Assembly: GCF_002742645.2 (NCBI RefSeq)
Contig: NZ_CP033875.1
Coordinates: 3,388,001-3,452,000, forward strand
From: Caulobacter sp. FWC26
Lineage (GTDB): Bacteria; Pseudomonadota; Alphaproteobacteria; Caulobacterales; Caulobacteraceae
DNA: 64,000 bases
Direction: 5' to 3'
A model generated the notes under the pieces. It saw only the letters and a program-made list of their open reading frames with translations, was not told the DNA's origin and ran no database searches. Below, piece after piece: positions 15,169 to 25,059 of the stretch (position 1 is the first letter of the stretch; each line of letters opens with the position of its first letter). The position numbers and the translations under genes were made by a program.

Positions 15169-17661
15169 ATGAGAAACGTCCACCTGCTGGGGGTGTCGGC
15201 CCTGGCGCTCGCCATCGCTTCCCCCGCCCTGGCCCAAAGCCAGTCCAACGACAACTCGATCTCCGAGATCGTGGTCACCGCCACCAAGCGCGAACAGACG
15301 CTGCAGGACGTGCCGATCTCGGTCGCCGTCACCGGCCAACAAACGATTGAACGCGCCCAGGTGCGCGACCTGATCGACCTGCAGTCCGTCGTTCCGTCGC
15401 TGAAGGTCTCGCAGTTCAACGCGACCGGTCAGACCAACTTCGTGATCCGCGGCTTCGGTAACGGTAACGGCAACGACGGCATCGAAAGCTCGGTGGGCGT
15501 GTTCATCGACGGCGTCTACCGCTCGCGCTCGGCCGCGGCCCTGGATGACCTGCCCGAAGTCGAGCGCATCGAAGTGCTGCGCGGCCCGCAGTCGACCCTG
15601 TTCGGCAAGAACGTGTCGGCCGGCGCCATCAGCATCGTGACCAAGAAGCCGCAGTACGAGTTCGGCGGCAAGATCGAAGGCACGTACGGCAACTACAACG
15701 CCCAGCAGGTCAAGGGCACGATCACCGGCCCGCTCAGCGACACCGTCGCCGTCCGCGTCTCGGGCAGCTACAACAAGCGCGACGGCCTGTTCACCAATCT
15801 GACGACCGGCAACGACGTCAACAACCGCAACCGCTGGTCCATCCGCGGCGACGTGCTGGTCGAGCCCACCGACAAGCTGTCGATGCGCTTCATCGCCGAC
15901 TACAACAAGATCAACGAGCGCTGCTGCGGCGTGTCCTCGATCCTGAACGGTCCGGCCACCCTGGCCATCGGCGCGGTGCTGCGCAAGCCGATAAGCGACA
16001 CGACCAAGGTCTTCGAGCGCAATGTGATCTTCAACACCGATCCGGAGAACAACCTCTCGGGTCGCGGCTTCTCGGGCCAGATCGACTATGATCTCAGCTT
16101 CGCCAAGCTGACCTCGATCACCGCTTACCGGAACCAGAAGAACGCGTCCTTCCAGGACATCGACTTCACCGGCGCCGACATCTCCAACAACCGCACCGCC
16201 AACGAGATCAAGACGTTCACCCAGGAAATCCGCCTGGCCTCGAACAGCGAAGGTCCGTTCAACTGGCTGGTCGGCGGCTTCTTCCAGGACGAGCGTCTCG
16301 ATACCGGCCGCACCGTCAGCTACGGCACGGACATCCGCTCTTATGCCGACGTGCTGTCCGGCGCGGTTCCGGCCACCCTGCTGGGCGCCCTGCCGCCGGC
16401 CCTGCGCCCGGCCCTGACCGGTCGCTCGAACCTCTACGCGATCGAGTTCCTGCAAAGCCTCGTCACGCCGTCGATCCGTCCGGGCGCCACCTACTTCCAG
16501 GCCGGCCAAGGCATCGACGACTACTACAAGATGAAGCAGCGCTCGCTCTCGCTGTTCAGCCAGTTCGACTACAAGGTCACCGAGAAGCTGACCCTGACGG
16601 GCGGTCTGGCCTATCTGAAGGACACCAAGAAGGCCCAGTCGTTCGTGACCATGAACGACCCCTTCTCGGCCCTGAACCTCGGCGCCGTGCCGCAGTTCAC
16701 CGCCCTGGGCCTGCCGGGCAACATCTACAGCGCCCTGGGCGCGCTGCAGTTCTTCTACGGCAACACCACCAACCACGGCCCGGTGAACTACCCGAACGCC
16801 AACGAGTCGGGTCAGCTGAAGGGTGACAAGATCACCTACGCGATCCGCGCGGCCTATGACTTCGGCGCCATCAACGCCTATGTCAGCTACTCGACGGGCT
16901 GGAAGGCCGGCGCCTACAACCTGTCGTCCGACAGCCGTCCGCCGAACGCCAACGGCGTCGGCCGCAGCGCCAATCCGGAAGACGTCGACGTTCTGGAAGC
17001 GGGCGTGAAGGCCAACTTCCCGGGCGGCTACGCCAACGTCGCGGTGTTCCAGCAGTCGATCAAGGGCTTCCAGTCGAACGCCTTCACGGGCCTGGGCTAC
17101 AGCCTGGTCAACGCCGGTGAAGAGTCGGTGCGCGGCTTCGAAATCGACAGCGCCTGGCGCCCGACCGGCTGGCTGAACCTGGGGGCTGCGGTCACCTACC
17201 TCGATCCGAAGTACGACAGCTTCACGGGCGCGGCCTGCGTGGCCTACGACACCGTGCGCTGCCCGGTCGATCCGGCCACCGGCCGCCGTCCGAACTTCCG
17301 CGATCTGACGGGTGACGCCCCGGCCGGTATTCCGAAGTGGACGTTCTCGACCTCGGCGACCGTCAACCACGAGTTCGGCGACTATCAGGCCTATGCCCGC
17401 GTCGAGTACGACTACACCAGCAAGACGCACCTGACGGAAACCACGCCGCCGAACATCGCGACCTTCGGTCAGAACCTGGTCAACGCCAGCGTCGGCGTGA
17501 CCAACACGGCCAAGCAGATCGAAGTGATGCTGTGGGCCCGCAACCTGACCAAGGACGACGGTCTGATCTCGACCTTCCCGACCGTGGCCCAGGACGGCAG
17601 CTACAGCGGCTATCCGAACGCCCCGCGCACCTACGGCGTGACGGTCCGCAAGACCTTCTAA
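15169..17661 (+). CDS. TonB-dependent receptor
   Basis: This is an 830-residue outer-membrane active transporter. A signal peptide (residues 1-22, ending ALAQ) is followed by the TonB-box-like SEIVVTATKREQTLQDVPIS, the plug domain (to ~150, with VERIEVLRGPQSTLFGKNVS and GAISIVTKKP) and the 22-strand barrel ending in VRKTF with terminal Phe. It resembles the large Caulobacter receptor class with LQDVPISV, many of which import plant-derived oligosaccharides or aromatic compounds. It is probably controlled by the divergent TetR gene and lies upstream of the glycoside hydrolase genes, so glycan import is a reasonable guess. A strong terminator separates it from them. Confidence 0.92.
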   Translation: MRNVHLLGVSALALAIASPALAQSQSNDNSISEIVVTATKREQTLQDVPISVAVTGQQTIERAQVRDLIDLQSVVPSLKVSQFNATGQTNFVIRGFGNGNGNDGIESSVGVFIDGVYRSRSAAALDDLPEVERIEVLRGPQSTLFGKNVSAGAISIVTKKPQYEFGGKIEGTYGNYNAQQVKGTITGPLSDTVAVRVSGSYNKRDGLFTNLTTGNDVNNRNRWSIRGDVLVEPTDKLSMRFIADYNKINERCCGVSSILNGPATLAIGAVLRKPISDTTKVFERNVIFNTDPENNLSGRGFSGQIDYDLSFAKLTSITAYRNQKNASFQDIDFTGADISNNRTANEIKTFTQEIRLASNSEGPFNWLVGGFFQDERLDTGRTVSYGTDIRSYADVLSGAVPATLLGALPPALRPALTGRSNLYAIEFLQSLVTPSIRPGATYFQAGQGIDDYYKMKQRSLSLFSQFDYKVTEKLTLTGGLAYLKDTKKAQSFVTMNDPFSALNLGAVPQFTALGLPGNIYSALGALQFFYGNTTNHGPVNYPNANESGQLKGDKITYAIRAAYDFGAINAYVSYSTGWKAGAYNLSSDSRPPNANGVGRSANPEDVDVLEAGVKANFPGGYANVAVFQQSIKGFQSNAFTGLGYSLVNAGEESVRGFEIDSAWRPTGWLNLGAAVTYLDPKYDSFTGAACVAYDTVRCPVDPATGRRPNFRDLTGDAPAGIPKWTFSTSATVNHEFGDYQAYARVEYDYTSKTHLTETTPPNIATFGQNLVNASVGVTNTAKQIEVMLWARNLTKDDGLISTFPTVAQDGSYSGYPNAPRTYGVTVRKTF

Positions 17662-17686
17662 GGTCTGGCGACACCGTGAAGACCAG

Positions 17687-17715
17687 CGGCCCGGTCCTGC
17701 GACCGGGCCGTTTTT
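17687..17715 (+). terminator. Rho-independent terminator after the TonB receptor
   Basis: CGGCCCGGTC (17687-17696), loop CTGC, GACCGGGCCG (17701-17710), then TTTTTC. The 10-base perfect stem with a T-run lies 26 bases after the receptor stop. Confidence 0.92.
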
Positions 17716-17809
17716 CTTTGCGGCGAGTGGCCTGACCACTTTCAGTTGCGCCCTGACCGCCCCGCGTGCTTCATCAGCGTGAAACGCCGAACGGCGGCTG
17801 GAGGACGCG

Positions 17810-19669
17810 ATGGGGATGGCCAAGAAAACCCTGGCGGGCGTGATCGGCGCCTTGGCGCTCCTGGCGCCATCCCTCGGACTGACCGCGCCCCCTACCCTGA
17901 CCCGCGCCGACACGCGCGCCGGCGTCGATCTCTCCGGAACCTGGCGCTATTCGGTTGATCCCTATCGGGATGGGCTGGCCGGCTTCCACCGGGGGCCGGC
18001 GGGCGAAGGCCACCGGCGCTATGACGATGTCGATGTCGACGCCGTCACCCGTGCGCGGCCGAACGCGCTCTATGAGTACGACATGGATCGCAGCCCCATG
18101 GCCACGCTGCCGCAGGGCTGGATAGGCCATGATCCCACGCTGCGCTACTATCAGGGCCTGATGTGGTACCAGCGCCGCTTTGACGCCCCCGCCCTAAAGC
18201 CGGGCCAGCGCGCGTTCCTGCGGTTCGAGGCCGTCAACTACACCGCCAAGGTCTATCTGAACGGCAAGGCGGTCGGCGAGCACGAGGGCGGCTTCACGCC
18301 GTTCTCGATGGAGGTCACCGACGTCCTGCGCGCCAGCAACAACCAGCTCACCGTGGGGGTCGACTCCACGCCCCAGGCCGATGGCGTCCCCCCGCCCGTG
18401 ACCGACTGGGAGAACTATGGCGGCATCACCCGGCCGATGCGCCTGGTGATCACGCCCGCGACCTTCGTGGATGAGGCGTGGGTCCGTCTGTCCAAGGACG
18501 GGAAGATCGCCGTCACGATCCGGCTCGACGGCCCCGAGGCGGCAGGCCGCGAGGTGCGCGTGCGGATCGGCGAGTTGGGCGTTGCGCTGGTGGGCAGGAC
18601 AGACGCGAACGGCGTGCTGAACGCGGCCGTGGCCGCGCCGCGGAGCCTGGTGCGCTGGTCGCCCGAAACGCCCCGGCTGTACGATGTCGTGGTCGAGACG
18701 GGCGAGGATCGCCTGACCGACCGGGTCGGCTTGCGCACCATCGAGACCCGGGGCTCGGAGATCCTTCTGAACGGCAAGCCGATCTTCCTGCGCGGAATCT
18801 CGGTGCACGAGGAAGAGTTCGGCGAGAACCCGACCCGAACGATCAGCGAAGCCAGCGCCCGGGCCCTGCTGTCCGAGGTCAAGCAGGGCCTGCATGGCAA
18901 CTTCGTACGGCTGGCCCACTATCCGCACAGCGAGATCATGACCCGTGTCGCCGACGAGATGGGCCTCCTGGTCTGGAGTGAGATCCCGGTCTACTGGCTG
19001 GTCGATTTCGGCAATCCGCGCACCCTGGCGCTGGCGCGCGGTATGCTGGCCGACAACATCCGCCGCGACCGTAACCGCGCCTCGATCATTCTGTGGAGCG
19101 TGGCCAACGAGACGCCGATCAGCGCGCCGCGCAACCGCTTCCTCTATCAACTGATCGACGACGTCCGCGCTCTGGATGATAGCCGGCTGGTGACCGCCGC
19201 CCTGCTCACTGATCGCAAGACCGTCGACGGCCAGGTGGTGATGAGCCTCAACGACCCGCTGGCCGACAGGCTGGATGTGCTGGCGGCCAACACCTACAAC
19301 GGCTGGTACAGCAATGACGCGCTCGACGCCCTGCCGGCCATGACCTGGCGCGCGACCGACAAGCCGATGGTCTTCTCGGAGTTCGGAGCCGACGCCCTGG
19401 CCGGCTTCGCCGACCCTGCGCTGATGCGGAAGTTCTCCGAGGACTTCCAGAAGACCTACTACGAGAAGACCTTGGCCATGGCCGACAAGGCGTCGACCTT
19501 ACGCGGGATTTCGCCCTGGATTCTCAAGGACTTCCGCGCTCCCCGCCGACAGCACCCGATCTATCAGCAGGGCTGGAACCGAAAGGGTCTCTTGTCGCCG
19601 ACCGGTCGCCGCAAGCCCGCCTTCTACGTGCTGCGTGACTACTTCAAGGCGCGGGAAGCGGCCCGGTAG
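17810..19669 (+). CDS. Glycoside hydrolase family 2, probable beta-glucuronidase
   Basis: The product is a 619-residue secreted GH2 enzyme. A signal peptide (~1-25) is followed by the jelly-roll domain (QGLMWYQRRFDAP; NYTAKVYLNGKAVGEHEGGF), the immunoglobulin-like domain and the TIM barrel. The acid/base Glu is in LWSVANETP (~434) and the nucleophile Glu in PMVFSEFGAD (~524). Near the end, GWNRKGLLS carries N-x-K (Asn ~590, Lys ~592), the pair that recognises the uronate carboxylate in beta-glucuronidases and is not expected in beta-galactosidases. A start at 17816 (MAKKTL) is equally possible. It would remove uronate caps from oligosaccharides, consistent with the hexuronate carrier and uronyl hydrolase nearby. 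Confidence 0.85.
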   Translation: MGMAKKTLAGVIGALALLAPSLGLTAPPTLTRADTRAGVDLSGTWRYSVDPYRDGLAGFHRGPAGEGHRRYDDVDVDAVTRARPNALYEYDMDRSPMATLPQGWIGHDPTLRYYQGLMWYQRRFDAPALKPGQRAFLRFEAVNYTAKVYLNGKAVGEHEGGFTPFSMEVTDVLRASNNQLTVGVDSTPQADGVPPPVTDWENYGGITRPMRLVITPATFVDEAWVRLSKDGKIAVTIRLDGPEAAGREVRVRIGELGVALVGRTDANGVLNAAVAAPRSLVRWSPETPRLYDVVVETGEDRLTDRVGLRTIETRGSEILLNGKPIFLRGISVHEEEFGENPTRTISEASARALLSEVKQGLHGNFVRLAHYPHSEIMTRVADEMGLLVWSEIPVYWLVDFGNPRTLALARGMLADNIRRDRNRASIILWSVANETPISAPRNRFLYQLIDDVRALDDSRLVTAALLTDRKTVDGQVVMSLNDPLADRLDVLAANTYNGWYSNDALDALPAMTWRATDKPMVFSEFGADALAGFADPALMRKFSEDFQKTYYEKTLAMADKASTLRGISPWILKDFRAPRRQHPIYQQGWNRKGLLSPTGRRKPAFYVLRDYFKAREAAR

Positions 19670-19769
19670 CCCCGCAACCCTAGACCAAGGTCGCAGTGGT
19701 GGCGGAGCGATGACAGCGTTATCATTTCGCCGTCTCCAGAGACGCAGGCTCAAGAACGGCGGGGATCGC

Positions 19770-22055
19770 ATGACGACGCGGCGCGATATGATGGCGGGCG
19801 GCCTCGCCCTGGCGACAAGCCTTCTGGCCCCGCGCGCCGGCCAAGCCCAGCCCTTGAGCGCCGCCCACGTCCGACAGGTCAAGGACCTGTTGTCGCGGAT
19901 GACCCTGGACGAGAAGATCGGCCAGATGCACCAGCCGCCCGGCGGGCGGCAGAAGGCGCTGAATTCCCGCATCGACGCGGCGGCGCTGGATCTCGTCCGT
20001 CGGGGCGGCGTCGGCTCCTATCTGCACGTGGCCGGCGCCCAGTTCCTTCGGGACCTGCAGAAGGTGGCCGTCGAAGAGTCGCGGCTGAAAATCCCGCTGC
20101 TGTTCGCCATCGACGTCGTCCATGGCTACCGCACGCTCTATCCGGTCCCGCTGGCCATGGCGGCCACCTTTGATCCCGAGGCGTACCGCGCCTGCGCCCG
20201 CATGGCGGCGATCGAGACCAGCGTCGCGGGCCTGCACTGGACCTTCGCGCCGATGGTCGACGTGGCCCGCGATCCCCGCTGGGGTCGGGTGGTCGAAGGC
20301 GCGGGCGAGGATCCGTATCTCGGCGCGGTCATGGGCGTGGCCCAGACCGAGGGCTTCCAGACCCGAAACCTCGCCGGCCGCGACACCGTGTTGGCCTGCG
20401 TCAAGCACTTCGGGGCCTATGGCGCGGTGGCGGGCGGCCGCGACTACGACAGCGCCGACATCTCGGAGCGCACGTTGCACGAGGTGATCCTGCCGCCCTT
20501 CGCCGCTGGCAAGGCGGCGGGCGCGGGGTCGTTCATGACCGCCTTCAACGATATCGGCGGCGTGCCGACCACCGCCAATGCGGTCCTGGTGCGCGGCCTG
20601 CTGCGCGACAAGTGGGGCTTTGACGGGATCGTCGTCAGCGACTGGAACGCCATCGCAGAGCTGATCGCCCACGGCGTGGCCGAGACGCCGGCCCAGGCTG
20701 CGGCCCTGGCCCTGAAGGCCGGCGTCGACATGGACATGGCCGGCGGCGTCTACGCCGCGCATCTGAAGACCGCCGTCGCCGAAGACCCCAGCCTGCTGCC
20801 GCTGATCGACCAGGCGGTAACCCACATCCTGATGACCAAGGCGCGCCTGGGGCTGTTCGACGATCCCTACCGCTTTGGCGATGTCGCCCGCGAGAAGACC
20901 GTGATGGTCTCGGCCCCGCACCGAGCCATCGCCCGCGACGCGGCGCGCAAGTCGGTGGTGCTGCTGAAGAACGACGGCGACGTCCTGCCCCTGGCCAAGG
21001 GCGCCAAGGTCGCCGTGGTCGGCGCCTTGGCCGACGACGCCCGCAGCGCCATCGGGTCTTGGAAGGCGCGCGGCGAGGAAACCGACGCTGTCACGCTGGT
21101 CACGGCGCTCAGGGCCCGCCTTCCAGACCTCGTCTACGCGCCCGGCGCCGCGCCCCGCGCCGACGATCTGGCGGGCGTCGCGGCGGCCGTCGCGGCGGCC
21201 AAGGCCGCTGACGTCACCGTGCTGGTGGTCGGCGAGGATTTCGACCACAGCGCCGAGTCCCGCAGCCGCTCGGATCTGTCCCTCCCCGGCGGGCAGAAGG
21301 CGTTGGCGGATGCGATCCTGGCCACCGGCAAGCCGGTCGTGCTGCTGATCATGGGCGGTCGGCCGCTGGCCATCCCCGACCTGCTGGCCAAGGCGCCGGC
21401 GGCGCTGATGACGTGGCTGTTGGGCGTGGAGAGCGGCACGGCCCTCGCCGACATCCTGCTGGGCGAGGTGTCCCCGGCAGGCCGCCTGCCGATGGGCCTG
21501 CCACGTACGGCGGGCGCCCTCCCGGAGACCTACGCCCACTACCCCACCGGTCGCCCCGCCGACCCCGATCTGGCCAAGGACACTACGCGCTATCACGACC
21601 TGGACGTCGGGCCCGTCTACCCGTTCGGACACGGCCTTTCCTACGCCCGCTTCGACTATTCCGGGCTTGCGCTCGACAAGGCGGCGATCAGCGACGGCGA
21701 AACCCTTTCCGCTACGTTGACCGTCACCAACACCGGCAAGGTCACCGCCGACGAGGTCGTACAGCTTTACATGCGCGATCCGGTCGCGGCCGTGGCGCGG
21801 CCGGTGATGGCGCTGCGGGGCTTCCGCCGCCTGACGCTGAAGCCTGGCGAGACCCGGCGCCTGACCTTCACCCTCTCGGCGCGACAGTGCGCGTTCTGGG
21901 ACGCGGGGCGTTGGCGGATCGAGAAGGGTCGGATCGACCTGATGGTCGGCGCCTCGTCCGCCGACATCCGCGCGCGCGCCGCCTTCATGATCGACCAGGA
22001 GGGATGGAGCGACACCTCGCCCGCCGCGATCCTGACGCCCGTGACGGTGACCTGA
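19770..22055 (+). CDS. Glycoside hydrolase family 3, beta-glucosidase/beta-xylosidase
   Basis: The product is a 761-residue GH3 enzyme with a twin-arginine signal (MTTRRDMMAGGLALATSLLA, residues 1-20). The N-terminal TIM barrel contains RWGRVVEGAGEDPYLGAVMG, KHFGAYGAVAGGRDYDSADI and the nucleophile motif GIVVSDWNAI (Asp ~291). The alpha/beta sandwich and a C-terminal fibronectin III-like domain (YPFGHGLSYARF; VQLYMRDP) follow, as in BglX-type enzymes. The ATG at 19770 is chosen for the signal peptide; an upstream frame overlaps the GH2 gene. Substrate is likely a beta-glucoside or beta-xyloside. It is convergent with the GH43 gene, with stops 8 bases apart. Confidence 0.9.
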   Translation: MTTRRDMMAGGLALATSLLAPRAGQAQPLSAAHVRQVKDLLSRMTLDEKIGQMHQPPGGRQKALNSRIDAAALDLVRRGGVGSYLHVAGAQFLRDLQKVAVEESRLKIPLLFAIDVVHGYRTLYPVPLAMAATFDPEAYRACARMAAIETSVAGLHWTFAPMVDVARDPRWGRVVEGAGEDPYLGAVMGVAQTEGFQTRNLAGRDTVLACVKHFGAYGAVAGGRDYDSADISERTLHEVILPPFAAGKAAGAGSFMTAFNDIGGVPTTANAVLVRGLLRDKWGFDGIVVSDWNAIAELIAHGVAETPAQAAALALKAGVDMDMAGGVYAAHLKTAVAEDPSLLPLIDQAVTHILMTKARLGLFDDPYRFGDVAREKTVMVSAPHRAIARDAARKSVVLLKNDGDVLPLAKGAKVAVVGALADDARSAIGSWKARGEETDAVTLVTALRARLPDLVYAPGAAPRADDLAGVAAAVAAAKAADVTVLVVGEDFDHSAESRSRSDLSLPGGQKALADAILATGKPVVLLIMGGRPLAIPDLLAKAPAALMTWLLGVESGTALADILLGEVSPAGRLPMGLPRTAGALPETYAHYPTGRPADPDLAKDTTRYHDLDVGPVYPFGHGLSYARFDYSGLALDKAAISDGETLSATLTVTNTGKVTADEVVQLYMRDPVAAVARPVMALRGFRRLTLKPGETRRLTFTLSARQCAFWDAGRWRIEKGRIDLMVGASSADIRARAAFMIDQEGWSDTSPAAILTPVTVT

Positions 22056-22063
22056 AGGAGACG

Positions 22064-23701
22064 CTACGCGATCTCACGGCGGTAGGGCCGTTCCTCGTAG
22101 TCGAACCAGTCGAAGTCCGCCGGGGCGCCCATTCCAGAGCCGTCCTGGCAGGCCATGCCGACGAAGGCGCCGGTGAAGTTCGGCGCGCCCGGCGTGGTCG
22201 CCTCGTCCGACAGGATCGACGCGTCGAACACCTCGGGCAGCCAGCGCCACGCGCCGCCATCCTGCCGGTAACCGAAGCGCAGCCGCTCGAAATCGACCTC
22301 GACCCGCAGCTCGACCGGGCCAGCCGCCAGCGGCGTCGGCGCGGTGAAGCTGTCGGTCTGCGGACTGTCGGGCGAGCAGGTCATGACCCGCAGATGCTTG
22401 CCGTCCTCGGCGTCGTGGGTGACGTGCAGATAGTGAAGCTTGGCGCCGTTGTAGTAGCAGACCAGCCCGGCCGCCTGCTGGAAATGGGCGGGTTCGAAGT
22501 CCAGAGCCGTGGCGGCGGAGAAGCAGTGCGCCTGCTGGCGTCGCGCGACCAAGGCCTGGGTGAACAAGCTGCCCAGGCTCTCGCGTCCGTGGAGCCGCAG
22601 AAAGCCCGGTCGCGCCGTCAGGCTGAAGATCGTCTCCGGATAGGGCGTTCGCAGCCACTGGAAGTCGATCGGCAACGCTGCGGCGTCGAAATGTTCCCGC
22701 ACCGGAGCGGCGGGCCAGGCGTGATCCGTAAGGCCGGCGCCGGGCGTATCGAGCGTCGGGTCGCCCGAACCGTCCAGCGTGCGCGGCCAGCCGTCGGCGT
22801 CCCAGGTCAGCTTCTGGATGGCGGTCTCACGGCCCAGCACGCACCGGCCCCGGCCCGGCAAAGGGCGCCCACAAAGATAGACGATATAGGTCTCGCCATC
22901 GGCGGTCTCGACCAGGTCGCCATGGCCGGCGCGCTGCAGCGGCGCATGGGGGCGGTCCCGCGCGGTGATCAGATAGGTGTCGGGGTGCAACTCATACGGG
23001 CCGTCGATCGCGCGGGACCGGGCCAGTGTCGCGGCGTGACCCCAGCCGGTGCCGCCCTCGGCCGTGATCAGGTAGTACCAGCCGTCGCGCTTGTAGAGGT
23101 GCGGCGCTTCAGTGAGGCCGATCGGCGTCCCCTCGAAGATCACCTTACGCTCGCCCACCAGCCGCTGCTCGACGACGGAGAACTCCTGCAGGACGATGCC
23201 GGCGAAGCGATTGCGGCCAGGTCGATGATCCCACAGCTGATTGACCAGCCATTTGCGGCCGTCGTCATCATGGAACAGCGACGGATCGAAGCCGGAGCTG
23301 TTCAGGTGGATCGGGTCGGACCACGCCCCGTCGATCGTTTCGCAGGTGACGAGGTAGTTGTGGAAGTCGCGCAGTGAGGCGCCCGAGGCGCCGCCGACCG
23401 TGGTGCGGCCATAGCGCTTCACATCGGTGAAGATCAGCCAGAAGCGGCCGTCGGCGTGCGTCAGGCACGGCGCCCAGACTCCGCAGCCGTCCGGATCGCC
23501 CATCATGTTCAGTTGGCTGGGGCGCTGCAGCGGCCGGCTCAGCAGGCGCCAGTTCCGCAGGTCGCGCGAATGGTGGATCTGCACGCCGGGGAACCACTCG
23601 AAGGTCGAGGTGGCGATGTAGTAGTCCTCGCCGACCCGAACGATCGACGGATCGGGATTGAAGCCGCGCAGGATCGGGTTGCGGATCAGGTCGTTGTTCA
23701 T
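22064..23701 (-). CDS. Glycoside hydrolase family 43, beta-xylosidase-like
   Basis: The product is a 545-residue cytoplasmic-type GH43 enzyme with no signal peptide. The five-bladed propeller shows the catalytic base in GFNPDPSIVR (Asp17), the pKa-modulating Asp in SSGFDPSLFHDDDG (Asp139) and the acid Glu in GLTEAPHLYK (Glu198). A C-terminal beta-sandwich (RREIA end) matches XynB-type beta-xylosidases. Its start overlaps the stop of the upstream MFS gene (ATGA at 23701-23698), so imported sugars are probably cleaved immediately in the cytoplasm. Activity could also be alpha-L-arabinofuranosidase; the subfamily cannot be fixed by eye. Confidence 0.88.
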   Translation of the reverse strand: MNNDLIRNPILRGFNPDPSIVRVGEDYYIATSTFEWFPGVQIHHSRDLRNWRLLSRPLQRPSQLNMMGDPDGCGVWAPCLTHADGRFWLIFTDVKRYGRTTVGGASGASLRDFHNYLVTCETIDGAWSDPIHLNSSGFDPSLFHDDDGRKWLVNQLWDHRPGRNRFAGIVLQEFSVVEQRLVGERKVIFEGTPIGLTEAPHLYKRDGWYYLITAEGGTGWGHAATLARSRAIDGPYELHPDTYLITARDRPHAPLQRAGHGDLVETADGETYIVYLCGRPLPGRGRCVLGRETAIQKLTWDADGWPRTLDGSGDPTLDTPGAGLTDHAWPAAPVREHFDAAALPIDFQWLRTPYPETIFSLTARPGFLRLHGRESLGSLFTQALVARRQQAHCFSAATALDFEPAHFQQAAGLVCYYNGAKLHYLHVTHDAEDGKHLRVMTCSPDSPQTDSFTAPTPLAAGPVELRVEVDFERLRFGYRQDGGAWRWLPEVFDASILSDEATTPGAPNFTGAFVGMACQDGSGMGAPADFDWFDYEERPYRREIA

Positions 23702-24960
23702 GCGGCGGCCTTGGCGGGGGCGGCGCGGTCCTTGACCAGCGTCCAGAGCAGCACGGCGCCGGCGATGTCTAGCACGCCCAGGGCGATGAAGAACGGGTCA
23801 TAGCCGATCTTGGTCACCAGGCCGCCGATCAGCAGCGAGAACAGCAGCAGGCCCAGATTGCCCATCATGCCGGCCAGCCCCGCGACGGTCGCCACCTCGT
23901 TTCGCCGGAACAGGTCCGAGGCCATGGTGATCACGGTCACCGACAGCGTCTGGTGCGCGAAACCGCCCAGGCACAGCAGAGCGATGGCGGCGTAGGCGCT
24001 TTCGACCTTGCCCACGAACATCATGCCCGTCATCAGCACCGCCCCCAGGGTGAAGGCGATGCGACGGGCGTTGATCAGCGACACGCCCCGCTTTTGCAGC
24101 ACCATCGCAATGACCGGCCCGGCCATGCAGCCGAGGTCCGCCGCGACGAAAGGCATCCAGGCGAAAAGCGCGATCTGCTTCAGGTCGAAGCCCCGCGTCT
24201 GGGAGAGATAGAGCGGCACCCAGAACGACAGCGTGCCCCAGGTGGGGTCGGCCAGGAAGCGCGGCAGGGCGATGCCCCAGAACTGCCCCTGCTTGAGAAT
24301 CGACAGGACGGAGGGGCGGCCCGCGACGGCGTCCAGGTGCGCCTCCTGCCCCGCCGCGATCAGCGCCCGCTCCTCTTCGGTCATCGACGGATGCTTGTCG
24401 GGCGCGCGATAGCAGACCAGCCAGAGCACCACCCAGGCCAGGCCCATCACGCCGGTCAGCACGAAGGCCGCGCGCCAGTTCCAGGTGAGAACCGCCCAGA
24501 CGACCAGTGGCGGCGCGAGCACCGAGCCGATCGAGGCGCCAATGTTGAACACCCCGCCGGCGAAGCCGCGTTCCTTGGCGGGGAACCATGTGGCCACGGC
24601 CTTCATCCCCGCCGGCTGCGCGGAGCCCTCGGCCAGACCGAGGAACCCTCGCAGCACCGCGAAGCCTTGCCAGTTGTTGGCCAGGCCGTGCGCCATGGCG
24701 ATCAGCGACCAGGCGGCGGCGAAGACGGCGAAGCCGGTGCGCAGGCCCAGCGTGTCCAGAATATAGCCGCAGACCGGCTGCAGCATGATCCCCAGCTGAA
24801 AGGCGCTGGTGATCCAGGAGTACTCGGTCACCGTGATGCCGAGATCCTTCATGAGCGTCGGCGCCGCGACCCCCATGGTCGAGCGCGTCAGGTAGTTGAC
24901 GATCGCGCCCAGCATCACCAGGCCGATGATCCACCAGCGCAGGGCTTTGAGTTTCGGCAA
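23698..24960 (-). CDS. MFS transporter, hexuronate (ExuT)-type
   Basis: The product is a 420-residue 12-helix carrier of the anion:cation symporter family. WWIIGLVMLGAIVNYLTRST opens helix 1, GYILDTLGLRTGFAVFAAAW and GLAEGSAQPAGMKAVATWFP are the family motifs, and a central loop (~195-225) separates the halves. It is close in pattern to ExuT galacturonate/glucuronate carriers. The start is a TTG (24960) with GGGGGAG five bases before it. It is coupled to the GH43 gene by ATGA. With the uronidase and unsaturated-uronyl hydrolase nearby, import of uronates or short acidic oligosaccharides is likely. Confidence 0.85.
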   Translation of the reverse strand: MPKLKALRWWIIGLVMLGAIVNYLTRSTMGVAAPTLMKDLGITVTEYSWITSAFQLGIMLQPVCGYILDTLGLRTGFAVFAAAWSLIAMAHGLANNWQGFAVLRGFLGLAEGSAQPAGMKAVATWFPAKERGFAGGVFNIGASIGSVLAPPLVVWAVLTWNWRAAFVLTGVMGLAWVVLWLVCYRAPDKHPSMTEEERALIAAGQEAHLDAVAGRPSVLSILKQGQFWGIALPRFLADPTWGTLSFWVPLYLSQTRGFDLKQIALFAWMPFVAADLGCMAGPVIAMVLQKRGVSLINARRIAFTLGAVLMTGMMFVGKVESAYAAIALLCLGGFAHQTLSVTVITMASDLFRRNEVATVAGLAGMMGNLGLLLFSLLIGGLVTKIGYDPFFIALGVLDIAGAVLLWTLVKDRAAPAKAAA

Positions 24961-24996
24961 GGCGGCTCCCCCTCCGGGCCTCGGCGGACCCGCTCC

Positions 24997-25007
24997 TGGT
25001 ACCGCTA
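24997..25007. promoter_or_regulatory. Weak candidate FadR/GntR-type operator before the MFS-GH43 operon
   Basis: TGGTACCGCTA fits the FadR-subfamily pattern TNGTNNNACNA with one mismatch, 37 bases upstream of the TTG start. The regulator at 28787 is of this subfamily. On its own the match is weak. Confidence 0.2.
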
Positions 25008-25059
25008 ACGCCGAAGCGCGTGACCGTCCACTCCCGACCGGTCAAGATAGACTGAAGTC

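Noticed and set aside
14957..15172. A 71-codon frame overlapping the start of the TonB receptor
   Set aside because: No coding character beyond openness; it occupies the leader and operator region. A leader peptide is possible but unsupported.
14902..17913. A 1,003-residue open frame on the minus strand
   Set aside because: It is antisense to the first TonB receptor, whose motifs are unmistakable; the frame has low-complexity composition.
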